Part shown: positions 33,225 to 41,219 of the stretch, one piece after another | How the letters are laid out: each line of letters begins with the position of its first letter | Numbering within the stretch: position 1 is the stretch's first letter | Source: Armatimonadota bacterium | GTDB taxonomy: Bacteria; Armatimonadota; UBA5829 | Length of the DNA: 64,000 nt | Direction of reading: 5' to 3' | Assembly (NCBI GenBank): GCA_039679645.1 | Contig: JBDKUO010000013.1 | Coordinates: forward strand, 1-64,000 | The notes under the pieces: model-generated | What the model was told of the DNA's origin: nothing | Databases searched by the model: none | Seen by the model: the letters and a program-made list of their open reading frames with translations, nothing else | Position numbers and translations under genes: made by a program

Positions 33225-35006
33225 TTATTCAGCCTCCATCCCTAGAGCTTTATGCCATTCAATCAGCTTCGCGATTCTTGCAGACGGATCCTCAGGCAGA
33301 GCCATCGGGCGGCCCCGGCAGTCTATAATGAGACCGACCACTCCGCCCTCGATCTTGCAATTTTTCTCTTTTCCTCTGCCCTCGCCGACATCGAGCTTTC
33401 GCGCGGGCTTTATTACGGCATCCACGCTTTCGCCTGCCGGGATCGGCACAAGCTTGAGAGAACCGAAGGCGACTTCATGGGTCTTATCGCCTATTGTAAC
33501 GCTGCATGCGCTCTCACCATGCTTGATCCTGCCTATGGGCGCTATCACATGTCCGAGCTTGATAAGGCAGTCGCGCTCGAACACTTGCGCAGCCGCTTCG
33601 GGGTGAACGACGGACAAAACTCCGAGCTGAGGCATCATAAATATCGAGTCCACGGCCAGCATAGTGACACCCTCGGGCTGGTAGGCGTCTAGCATCATAT
33701 ATGCGGCCTCTACGCGCCTGGGGGCATGGCTCAACACGCCGCCGCTGCCTATAATCATATCCAGGCTCATCATGTTGACCAGCGTCTGGCCGGTTTCCTG
33801 CTGATCGATACTGTCTGCCATGGTCCGCACACTCTGCACACCCTTAAGGGATCGAGCAAGCGTCTTGTGGTGCTCGAAAGCGAGCCGCAGCGCCTCTCGT
33901 GAGACCGCCTGCTCTATGCGCAGATCGCGTAGAGTCTGAGGGATGGTGGTCGGGCGGATCATCTTGTTTCTAAGGCTGTTTCTAAGGCGGGCTTCATCAA
34001 AATCAAACGGCACCCATCTGCCGATGCCGGTAGTCTTCGCCTCGGCAAGCACGTTACAGATCGAATAGCTCATACCCAGGTTTGCACTTACTGTGCGGTT
34101 GTATATTCCGCCGAAGACTGAGAAGACATCTGTAGTCGCTCCGCCTATATCGGCTGCCAGCACGTTGATGTCTAACTGTTCGGCTACTGTCTGAATGATC
34201 TTGCCCACTGCGTTAGGGGTGGACATGATTCCCGAGCTGACCCAGTCACTGAGCTTGCTGTAACCCGGGGCCTGCTGCATAACGTGCTGAAGGAAGAGCT
34301 CGTGAATGGCTTCGCGCGCGGGGTCGAGATTTTCACGGTCGAGCGAGGGGCGCAGGTTATCGACCACGCGCAGGTCTACTCTCTTATCGAGCACCTCTGC
34401 GACAGGCTCGCGCGCGTCCTTGTTACCCGCGTAGATGACCGGTATGTTCATACCGATCCCGAGTCTGGGTCGGGGGTCTGCGGATACGAGCATCTCTGAT
34501 AGTTCGACGAGGTGCTTCACCGTGCCGCCGTCTGTGCCGCCGCTCATCAAAATCATATCAGGTCGAAGCTCCCTGATGCGCTTGACCTTTTCAAAGTCCT
34601 TGCGGCCGTCGTCTACTGCTATAACATCTATAATAATCGCGCCCGCGCCGAGCGCTGCACGCTCCGCACTCTCCGCGCTCATAGCCTTGACCACGCCCGC
34701 GACGGTCATCTGCAGCCCGCCGCCCGCGCTGGAAGTTGATAGATATATGTCTACACCCGAGCCGTCATCCTGGGTCGGCGTTATGATATGGCTGCTTCCA
34801 TCCAGAATACGCTTGCCCGCAAGCTCCTCTACCTCTCTGACGGCGTTTACTACACCCACGGTTACATCATCAAAAGGAGCCTCGACAGTAGTAGGCGCTT
34901 CACCTCTCACTACAAGCCGATACTCATCACCCTGTTTTTCAATTAAAATTGCTTTGGTTGTTGTGCTGCCACAGTCGGTGGCCAGTATGCTTTTGATCTG
35001 CGTCAT
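33225..35006 (-). CDS. GlmL/MutL-like ATPase (glutamate mutase accessory protein family)
   Basis: 593 aa. The ASKHA (actin/Hsp70/BadF-type) nucleotide loop ATDCGSTTTKAILIE is at residues 9-23 and a second phosphate loop LAADIGGATTDVFSV lies near 288. MSGGTDGGTVKHLVEL and GSGGVLSHAPR are typical of GlmL. GlmL-type proteins were named for adenosylcobalamin-dependent glutamate mutase operons, where they are thought to service the mutase. No mutase gene is adjacent here. The partner is the KOW/barrel-sandwich gene. The protein may reactivate a cobalamin enzyme encoded elsewhere, or do something unrelated. Confidence 0.75.
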   Translation of the reverse strand: MTQIKSILATDCGSTTTKAILIEKQGDEYRLVVRGEAPTTVEAPFDDVTVGVVNAVREVEELAGKRILDGSSHIITPTQDDGSGVDIYLSTSSAGGGLQMTVAGVVKAMSAESAERAALGAGAIIIDVIAVDDGRKDFEKVKRIRELRPDMILMSGGTDGGTVKHLVELSEMLVSADPRPRLGIGMNIPVIYAGNKDAREPVAEVLDKRVDLRVVDNLRPSLDRENLDPAREAIHELFLQHVMQQAPGYSKLSDWVSSGIMSTPNAVGKIIQTVAEQLDINVLAADIGGATTDVFSVFGGIYNRTVSANLGMSYSICNVLAEAKTTGIGRWVPFDFDEARLRNSLRNKMIRPTTIPQTLRDLRIEQAVSREALRLAFEHHKTLARSLKGVQSVRTMADSIDQQETGQTLVNMMSLDMIIGSGGVLSHAPRRVEAAYMMLDAYQPEGVTMLAVDSIFMMPQLGVLSVVHPEAAAQVFERDCLIKLGHVIAPIGRIKHGESACSVTIGDKTHEVAFGSLKLVPIPAGESVDAVIKPARKLDVGEGRGKEKNCKIEGGVVGLIIDCRGRPMALPEDPSARIAKLIEWHKALGMEAE

Positions 35007-35113
35007 TGATCACCATGTTTTGTTTGCAGTGAATATGTACAGATTCTACCATTTGTAGGTGTTTGGGGCAATGGGTTTTGTGCTTGAAATAAGATATTGA
35101 GGGTTCAAGGGGG

Positions 35114-35632
35114 TTACTGCGATTTAGGCCATCGCCCGAGTGCTTTCAAAATCTTGGGCCAGTCGGTGCGGCCTGGATTCTCCCGATACGAGTGTCCGAT
35201 TGTACGAAACACCTTATGCGCCCACTGGTGCTGGTCTTCGCTCCCTTGCGATTCCAACATCCATAAAGATTGTGCATACTTTTTCCTCTCTTCGCTACTG
35301 GACAGGCACTTTAGCACAGCGATCATTGCCTCGTCAGGCACATACCAACGGGTCTGGAAATTTGCAGAGTAGTCTCTATGTATGCCGATATTGCTTTTGC
35401 ACAGGCTGACCCAGTGATGAACATGATGCGGATCGACATGCTTTTTCCAATAGGCAGCCAGAGGTCCTTCTTGCGTTTTGACCGGTAAGTTGAATGATGC
35501 GATTTTCGTGCGTGATTCGACTGCTCCGCAATATGGACAGCGGTAACGAGTCCATTCCCATGTATAGGAAATACATGTTATGGCAATCAGACCAATTAAG
35601 AGAACAAATGGAGTTAAGAGCTTCTTGGTCAT
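35114..35632 (-). CDS. Membrane-anchored protein with a Cys pair, unknown
   Basis: About 172 aa. An N-terminal membrane segment (LLTPFVLLIGLIAITCI) is followed by YRCPYCGAVESRTK, half of a zinc ribbon or a redox CxxC, and a region rich in His and Trp (DPHHVHHWVSLC). The start is uncertain: ATG at 35632 has AAGGA very close, and a TTG six codons earlier is possible. The His- and Cys-rich exported part may bind metal (inference). It is downstream of hicA on the same strand but probably not functionally linked. Confidence 0.5.
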   Translation of the reverse strand: MTKKLLTPFVLLIGLIAITCISYTWEWTRYRCPYCGAVESRTKIASFNLPVKTQEGPLAAYWKKHVDPHHVHHWVSLCKSNIGIHRDYSANFQTRWYVPDEAMIAVLKCLSSSEERKKYAQSLWMLESQGSEDQHQWAHKVFRTIGHSYRENPGRTDWPKILKALGRWPKSQ

Positions 35633-35665
35633 GTCCTTATCATTCAACAAAGACCTTACAGATAT

Positions 35666-35890
35666 TTACACTTTCCACTCTTTTTCAGGTATCCCGGCAT
35701 TAATGAAAATATTGCGCAGTGTTCCCAATGGTAAGTCACGACCAGCGTGCTCAGGCACGATAACCTGTACTTTACGCTCCGAATTACGCCATTTACGGTG
35801 GCTGCCTTGCTGAGAGACAAGCTCAAATCCATAACGATGAAGAATCTCTTCAACGTCACGGCATTTAATTCTGCGTATGCGTTCTCCCAT
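35666..35890 (-). CDS. hicA: HicA-type mRNA interferase toxin
   Basis: 74 aa. The double-stranded RNA-binding-like HicA fold is shown by IKCRDVEEILHRYGFELVSQ, then GSHRKW with the catalytic His, then a VPEHAGRDLPLGTLRNI segment. HicA cleaves mRNA without the ribosome when free of its antitoxin. The start codon shares one base with the stop of hicB (TAATG). The order antitoxin-toxin here is the reverse of the common hicA-hicB order. Confidence 0.85.
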   Translation of the reverse strand: MGERIRRIKCRDVEEILHRYGFELVSQQGSHRKWRNSERKVQVIVPEHAGRDLPLGTLRNIFINAGIPEKEWKV

Positions 35891-36090
35891 TAGGCTGCTA
35901 TCTCAGTAATTATCGCTTCCGAAGAGACCTCGATTGGGTCCTGCTGAAGATAAAGGGCAATGGCCTCGCGGATATTCACCAGGGCTTCTTCCTGTGTTGT
36001 CCCTGCCGAAACGCATCCAGGCAGTTCCGGGCACCAAACCGCCCAGTCGCCGGTCTCGGTGTCTTGTTCAAGCACTACTCGCCATTTCAT
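35890..36090 (-). CDS. hicB: HicB-type antitoxin
   Basis: 66 aa from the ATG at 36090 (GGAGG ten bases upstream). The partial RNase H-like HicB fold is clear: MKWRVVLEQDTETGDW, WCPELPGCVSAGTT, EEALVNIREAIALYL. There is no C-terminal ribbon-helix-helix or HTH extension, so DNA binding may come from elsewhere or be absent. It binds and inhibits HicA. It is the first gene of the pair and overlaps hicA by one base. Confidence 0.85.
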   Translation of the reverse strand: MKWRVVLEQDTETGDWAVWCPELPGCVSAGTTQEEALVNIREAIALYLQQDPIEVSSEAIITEIAA

Positions 36091-36161
36091 TATTGCTACG
36101 CCTCCATGACTCGTTCGCTGTGGGTATTTTACCATGACACTGATAGTAAACGCCTAATCCT

Positions 36162-36794
36162 CTAATGGGTTTTGTCTCTCTTAGCTATCTTTTCCAATTC
36201 TTTGTCGGGAAGGCCATCATACAGTTCATTAATATGTTTCGGCTGAGCTATCATAATTTCGGCAATCAGATTTACAAGGCCGAATAGTTTGCTTACTGTT
36301 TCGGAGTCGTCCAATAGGTCCAGCTTTCCAGGATGGACCGCGTTGTTTCCAACAACTCTCACTATATCAAGCGCCTTTTGCACTTGTTCGGGCAGACCTT
36401 TATTTACAAGGTTCTTTATGTCTTCATTTATGCTTGTTCCATTCTCGCCTAAGTGTTTGCAGAGCTTTTCTATTGCGAGGCGAAGCAAGGCTGCAGCGCT
36501 TCTCGGGGATATTCCGGCAATTGAGCGGGCTTCTTCATAATCAGCCAGTATATCAGGCGGAAGATCGCTGTTCGGCAGAGGAGCTGTTCCACAGAATGGA
36601 TCTATCGTCTGCCAATTACCATTGATGCATCGCCATATTGTATCCATATAGCAATGGCTGCAATTTGAAAACCTTATGTCTTCCTTCCATGTATTATGGC
36701 CATGGACATCTGCCCAGTTTTGTTTTGCATATGCTCCACAAAACGGGCAGTTAAAAGCATCCTTATTGTATTCAGGCGGTGTAAAAGGTGTCAT
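36162..36794 (-). CDS. DUF4145-domain protein with N-terminal zinc ribbon
   Basis: 210 aa. The N-terminal third has CPFC and CSHC pairs, a zinc ribbon. The rest matches the DUF4145 helical domain (ADYEEARSIAGISPRSAAAL, LRLAIEKLCKHLGENGTS, LDIVRVVGNNAVHPGKLDL), which is HEPN-like and often linked to restriction, Abi or toxin loci. The His in NNAVHPG is the usual conserved position. GGGGAGG precedes the ATG. It stands between HicAB and HEPN/MNT genes, which fits a defence or stress role, not shown. Confidence 0.75.
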   Translation of the reverse strand: MTPFTPPEYNKDAFNCPFCGAYAKQNWADVHGHNTWKEDIRFSNCSHCYMDTIWRCINGNWQTIDPFCGTAPLPNSDLPPDILADYEEARSIAGISPRSAAALLRLAIEKLCKHLGENGTSINEDIKNLVNKGLPEQVQKALDIVRVVGNNAVHPGKLDLLDDSETVSKLFGLVNLIAEIMIAQPKHINELYDGLPDKELEKIAKRDKTH

Positions 36795-36847
36795 GGTAGA
36801 CCTCCCCAGCCATACTTGGTAATCACTAGACTATCCGACTATACTCA

Positions 36848-37249
36848 TTAGGCAGAATCAACAATATGCCCGGCCCACTCCATCACACATTTTGCAATAT
36901 CAACAGCCTCATCATACTCTTCTTGAGCAATCTCTGGATTTGCCCCGGGGTATCGAAGCTGAACAGCATATATTGTCAAATCGGCTGCTGCGTCTAGCTC
37001 GTCAGGCCAATCAATGCCTTGCTGCTTTATGAGAGTAATCAGCCGGGCAATAACATGTGTCAGTGGGTATTCACATCCAAGATGCACAAGCACTGCTTTC
37101 AGGCTCTTTTCGACTGCCTGCTGAGCATGAAAGCAGAGAGTCTGCGGCAAAACCCCTTGAATATTTGCCTCGGACGCGACCGCAAGATCGCTGGCTGCAT
37201 GCCGGAGCCAATCCTTTGCGCTGCCGGGTTCAATAGGGTTATGCGGCAT
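36848..37249 (-). CDS. HEPN-domain toxin of a HEPN/MNT pair
   Basis: 133 aa from the ATG at 37249 with GGGAG eight bases upstream inside the preceding gene. The fold is four helices: AKDWLRHAASDLAVAS, FHAQQAVEKSLKAVLVHLG, then LRYPGANPEI and EEYDEAVDIAKCVMEW. HEPN proteins paired with minimal nucleotidyltransferases act as RNase toxins or as AMPylation targets. The classic Rx4-6H motif is not clearly present; the RYPG segment is the form typical of MNT-associated HEPN proteins. It overlaps the MNT gene by 11 bases. Confidence 0.8.
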   Translation of the reverse strand: MPHNPIEPGSAKDWLRHAASDLAVASEANIQGVLPQTLCFHAQQAVEKSLKAVLVHLGCEYPLTHVIARLITLIKQQGIDWPDELDAAADLTIYAVQLRYPGANPEIAQEEYDEAVDIAKCVMEWAGHIVDSA

Positions 37250-37556
37250 AGATCTGTCTCCCATCGCGAAGAGCGCTGCGATAAACGAGGCTGACATTCT
37301 GACCATAACGATTCAAGTCAGATTCCGTGGTTACTACCAGATCGACTGGGAGATCAAAGCCGATCAGGTTGCGATATATGAGGCGGGCAATCGAGTTTGT
37401 GTTTTGGCCTTCCGGGACCACAATGAGGACGTCAAGGTCACTATCCGGTTTCATCTCGCCGCGTGCGCCGGACCCGAACAAAAGTATCCGGATAGGCTGT
37501 GTTACAGCAACTATCCTATCAACCAGTTCGCTCAATACTTTGCTCGAAGGCTGCAT
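37239..37556 (-). CDS. Minimal nucleotidyltransferase (MNT) antitoxin
   Basis: 105 aa from the ATG at 37556 (GAGG five bases upstream). The nucleotidyltransferase motif LLFGSGARGEMKPDSDLDVL at about 25-44 carries GS and the DxD metal pair; a third Asp lies in LPVDLVV. MNT proteins of this type neutralise HEPN toxins, in studied cases by adenylylating a Tyr. The gene overlaps the HEPN gene by 11 bases, a strict pair. A single-copy TA system is the simplest reading. Confidence 0.85.
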   Translation of the reverse strand: MQPSSKVLSELVDRIVAVTQPIRILLFGSGARGEMKPDSDLDVLIVVPEGQNTNSIARLIYRNLIGFDLPVDLVVTTESDLNRYGQNVSLVYRSALRDGRQIYAA

Positions 37557-37627
37557 AATGACCTCGATTTTGGGTGACGATTCGGAAATCGCCACCCGGA
37601 AAGTGTAACTATCTAACTATCAAACCA

Positions 37628-38839
37628 TCACACCTTGCAAGCAGCAGGCGCGCCTCTCATCTGCTTGATCTTTTTAGTGAGCAGAGGCAGTATTTCGAGC
37701 ACGTCGCCTACAAAGCCGTAGTCCGCAATCGAGAAGATCGGGGCATTGGGGTCTTTGTTTATGGCGATGATGGTGTCGGAACTTTTCATGCCGACCTGGT
37801 GCTGCACAGCGCCGCTGATCCCGCAGGCAATGTAGACCTTGGGGCAGACAGTCTTGCCCGTCTGGCCGACCTGGTGCGCATACGGTATCCAGCCGGCATC
37901 GACTGCCGCGCGGCTTGATCCCACTGCTGCGCCTATCTCATCAGCAAGCTCGCGCAGTATCTGGAAGTTCTCCGGGCAGCCGAGCCCGCGTCCGCCGGAG
38001 ATGATGATATCGGCGTCCACGAGATTGACCTTCTCGCCCACGCTCTCGATGAAGTCGAGCACCTTGCTTCTGGAGTTGAACAGGTTCGACTTGGGAGCAA
38101 GGTTTACTATCTCAGCCTTGCCGGATGTGCGCTTTGCGCTTGTAGGAAAGACTTTGTGCCGGACGGTGCTCATCTGCGGCCTGGTATAAGGGCACAGGAT
38201 CGTAGCCATGATATTTCCACCGTATGCGGGTCGCGTCTGGTGCAGCAGACCATCTTCGCCGATTTCGAGACCGGTGCAGTCTGCGGTCAGGCCGGTGTAT
38301 AGATTGATCGCCACGCCGGACATGAAGCTGCGGCCTGTTGTGGTCGCGCCTGCAAGGAAAATCTCGGGCTTTAGCTCGCGGGTTACGTCTGTAAGCACCC
38401 GGCAGTAGCGCTCGGCATCGTAGTTTTCAAGCTCGGGAGCTTCATATACGTAGACTTTGTCCACAGGGTAGCTCGCGAGGTCTTCTACGGCCTCTGAAAT
38501 GTTGTTTCCGAGGATCACTACGGCCAGTTCGGTCTTGCGGGCATCGGCGAGTGTGCGGCCTATATTTATAAGCTCGAAGACAACCGGGGCCACTTTGCCG
38601 TCTCGCTGCTCACCGAAGACCCACACTCCCTTATACTTGGAGAGGTCCTCGGTAGCCTGCTTCTCTATATCGATAGAGATGGCTTTAAACCGGCAGGTCG
38701 AGACGCACGCGCCGCACATAGTGCAACTTTCTATGGTAATGGTAGCGAGCTTGTCCTTTACCTCTATCGCATTAGTTCCACAGCTCTTCGCACACAGCGA
38801 GCAGCCGTTACATTTGGACGCATCAACTGAAATGGACAT
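37628..38839 (-). CDS. etfA: Electron transfer flavoprotein alpha subunit with N-terminal ferredoxin domain
   Basis: 403 aa. Residues 1-60 hold two CxxCxxCxxxC clusters (CNGCSLCAKSC and CTMCGACVSTC), each binding a [4Fe-4S] centre. The remainder is EtfA, with the FAD-binding C-terminal region: GGRGLGCPENF, SSRAAVDAGWIP, QVGQTGKTV and GISGAVQHQVGM. Ferredoxin-extended EtfA is known from CarE-type, flavin-bifurcating ETF complexes, which suggests a link with ferredoxin or NADH chemistry. It is 1 bp after etfB. No dehydrogenase partner gene is nearby. Confidence 0.9.
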   Translation of the reverse strand: MSISVDASKCNGCSLCAKSCGTNAIEVKDKLATITIESCTMCGACVSTCRFKAISIDIEKQATEDLSKYKGVWVFGEQRDGKVAPVVFELINIGRTLADARKTELAVVILGNNISEAVEDLASYPVDKVYVYEAPELENYDAERYCRVLTDVTRELKPEIFLAGATTTGRSFMSGVAINLYTGLTADCTGLEIGEDGLLHQTRPAYGGNIMATILCPYTRPQMSTVRHKVFPTSAKRTSGKAEIVNLAPKSNLFNSRSKVLDFIESVGEKVNLVDADIIISGGRGLGCPENFQILRELADEIGAAVGSSRAAVDAGWIPYAHQVGQTGKTVCPKVYIACGISGAVQHQVGMKSSDTIIAINKDPNAPIFSIADYGFVGDVLEILPLLTKKIKQMRGAPAACKV

Positions 38840-38840
38840 C

Positions 38841-39638
38841 TCACACTACCTCCATGCACTTAAGCACATCATAAAGCTTATCGGCGAGTTCGGCGCTCTC
38901 GCCCTCATATGTTTCGCCGCCGCCTCTGCACGGCGGGGTCATGATCTTAACGACCTGCGTAGGCGAGCCCTGCAGACCGACTTTATCAGCCGGAGCATTT
39001 ATATCAGCAGCGCCCCATTTGGTGATTTCGGCCTTTTTGGCGGCCATCTTGCCGCGCAGGCTGGGGGTTCTAGGCTCGTTAATTTCTTTCACGACCGTGA
39101 GCACAGCCGGGAGCTTGACCTCGCAGACTTCATAGCCTTCTTCGATCAGTCGCTTGACTTTCATCTTTTTGGAGTCTATCTCCTGGATCTGGGCGACATA
39201 CGCTACCTGGGCATAATTTGCATGCACCGCTATCCCCGGTCCGACCTGACCGGTGTCGCCGTCGATGGCCTGCATTCCGCAGAAAACCATATCCGGCGCA
39301 AGTTTCTTCACGGCCATAGCGAGCGCGAACGACGTGCACCATGTGTCCGAACCGGCAACCGCTCGGTCGCAGAGCAGCACGGCATCGTCCGCTCCAAGCG
39401 AAATCGCCTCGCGCAGAGCATCCTCAGCCTGGGGAGGACCCATCGAGATAACTGTCACCGTGGACGCATCGCCCGCGGCAGTCATTTTTTCTTTAACACG
39501 CACGGCTTCTTCGAGGGCATAGAGGTCAAACGGGTTGATCTGGGTTTCAACGCCTTCGCGCACGAGGGTGTTGGTCTCCGGGTTGATCTTAACCTCGGTG
39601 GTGCCGGGCACTTGCTTAATACAGCAGCAGATCTTCAA
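38841..39638 (-). CDS. etfB: Electron transfer flavoprotein beta subunit
   Basis: 265 aa with the EtfB signature: MKICCCIKQVPGTTEVKI, NPFDLYALEEAVRVKE, VISMGPPQAEDALREAISLG and GMQAIDGDTGQVGPG. EtfB carries the second flavin or AMP and docks the dehydrogenase. The NPFDL and DGDTGQVGP segments occur both in ordinary and in bifurcating ETFs, so the sequence alone does not decide. The start codon is TTG with AAGGTGATT upstream. It is first in a two-gene unit with etfA. The GC-rich coding strand creates a long antisense open frame, which I disregard. Confidence 0.92.
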   Translation of the reverse strand: MKICCCIKQVPGTTEVKINPETNTLVREGVETQINPFDLYALEEAVRVKEKMTAAGDASTVTVISMGPPQAEDALREAISLGADDAVLLCDRAVAGSDTWCTSFALAMAVKKLAPDMVFCGMQAIDGDTGQVGPGIAVHANYAQVAYVAQIQEIDSKKMKVKRLIEEGYEVCEVKLPAVLTVVKEINEPRTPSLRGKMAAKKAEITKWGAADINAPADKVGLQGSPTQVVKIMTPPCRGGGETYEGESAELADKLYDVLKCMEVV

Positions 39639-39788
39639 TGGAAATCACCTTATAATGCAGTTTTTGGTTGTGAGATTTGTGTTTTGAGCTAACTCTCACA
39701 TACCGCGATCACCCGGTGTAATACCGGGTTCATTCGATATTGTATAATGTTTTGTCGCCTTATGGCAAATCACAAGCGCGGGGGCTAT

Positions 39789-41180
39789 ATGAAATCAGTC
39801 GAATGCTTTATATGTTACCTGAACGACAATTACCTCTGGGGACCGCCTATGCTGGTCCTGTTGCTGGGCACGCATTTGTTTCTTACGATCAGGCTGCGTG
39901 GGATTCAGCGATATATTCCGCTGGCCATCAAGCTGTCTTTCGGCAGATCGAAGGAGGGTGAGGGTGACGTCAGCCAGTTCGGAGCGTTGATGACCGCGCT
40001 GGCTGCCACAATCGGCACGGGCAATATCATAGGCGTGGCTGCAGCAGTTGCTGCAGGCGGGCCGGGAGCCGTGTTCTGGTGCTGGCTGACCGGCGTGCTG
40101 GGGATCGCTACCAAATACAGCGAGGCTCTGCTGGCTGTAAAATTCAGGGTGCATACATCAGACGGCCATATGCTCGGCGGGCCGATGTATGCCCTGGAAC
40201 GCGGACTCAAGATGAAATGGGCAGGTGTGCTTTTTGCCGTGTTCACGGCAATTGCGGCGTTTGGGATAGGCAATATTGTTCAGGCAAATGCGCTTGCGCA
40301 GCGCGCTCACAGCGCTTTCGGCGCACCATATTGGGTCTCGGGGATAGTAATGACTGTGCTTACCGCTATTGTGATCCTCGGCGGTATAAAGTCCATCGCA
40401 AATGTTTGCTCGGCTCTGGTACCATTTATGGCGATCTTTTATATAGTAGGCAGTCTGATTATTCTGGCAACGGGAGCTTCGCAGATACCACACACCCTCG
40501 CGCTGATTTTTAAATCGGCATTTACCGGGCAGGCGGCTGTCGGCGGGTTTCTTGGGGCCACAATAATGATTGCAGCAAGGTGGGGAGTCGCCAGAGGACT
40601 CTTCTCAAATGAATCCGGACTTGGCTCGGCGCCAATAGTAGCGGCTGCGGCCCAGACGAAAAACCCCGTCCGGCAGGCGCTGGTTTCATCTACCGGCACG
40701 TTCTGGGATACGGTCGTGGTATGCGCTATCACAGGTCTGGTGCTCGTAAACACCGGCGTCTGGAAAATGCATTTCGATGGAGGCGCAGGCGCTCTCACGG
40801 AAGCGGCGTTCGGCACTGTCCACAGTTTGGGACCGATTGTGCTCACTATAGCCCTTGCGACATTTGTGTTCTCAACGATACTGGGCTGGTCATACTATGG
40901 CGAGAAGGCACTGGAATATCTGGTCGGTCGAAAAGCGATTTTGCCGTATCGAATAATTTGGGTCGGCCTGGTTATGTTCGGCTCCGTATCTACGCCGACT
41001 CTTGTCTGGGGGTTCGCGGATGCGGCAAATGCCCTGATGGCCCTTCCCAATCTGCTCTCGCTCCTGCTGCTGAGCGGTGTGGTTGTGGCTGAAACGCGAA
41101 AGTATTTGTGGGAAGGTGATCTGGATGAAGTTGCACCTGTATCAATTGAGCAGAAGGAAAAGGATGTGTTGATGAAGTAA
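39789..41180 (+). CDS. Sodium:alanine symporter family transporter (AgcS)
   Basis: 463 aa from the ATG at 39789 (GGGGG four to five bases upstream). About ten membrane helices are seen. The family motif ALAATIGTGNIIGVAAAVAA lies near residues 75-95, followed by GGPGAVFWCWLTG and SNESGLGSAPIVAAAA, the substrate-binding and sodium-binding region. Members take up alanine, glycine or related amino acids with Na+ in the inner membrane. A TATAAT at 39743-39748 may be the promoter. It is followed 39 bp later by the M48 protease gene, possibly in one transcript. Confidence 0.9.
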   Translation: MKSVECFICYLNDNYLWGPPMLVLLLGTHLFLTIRLRGIQRYIPLAIKLSFGRSKEGEGDVSQFGALMTALAATIGTGNIIGVAAAVAAGGPGAVFWCWLTGVLGIATKYSEALLAVKFRVHTSDGHMLGGPMYALERGLKMKWAGVLFAVFTAIAAFGIGNIVQANALAQRAHSAFGAPYWVSGIVMTVLTAIVILGGIKSIANVCSALVPFMAIFYIVGSLIILATGASQIPHTLALIFKSAFTGQAAVGGFLGATIMIAARWGVARGLFSNESGLGSAPIVAAAAQTKNPVRQALVSSTGTFWDTVVVCAITGLVLVNTGVWKMHFDGGAGALTEAAFGTVHSLGPIVLTIALATFVFSTILGWSYYGEKALEYLVGRKAILPYRIIWVGLVMFGSVSTPTLVWGFADAANALMALPNLLSLLLLSGVVVAETRKYLWEGDLDEVAPVSIEQKEKDVLMK

Positions 41181-41219
41181 GCAAAAAGATAGAATGTCTA
41201 TACAACAGGTGAGAACAAC

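Noticed and set aside
38499-39692. 397-codon plus-strand open frame
   Set aside because: It is entirely antisense to etfA and etfB, which have clear motifs; long shadow frames are expected opposite GC-rich third positions.
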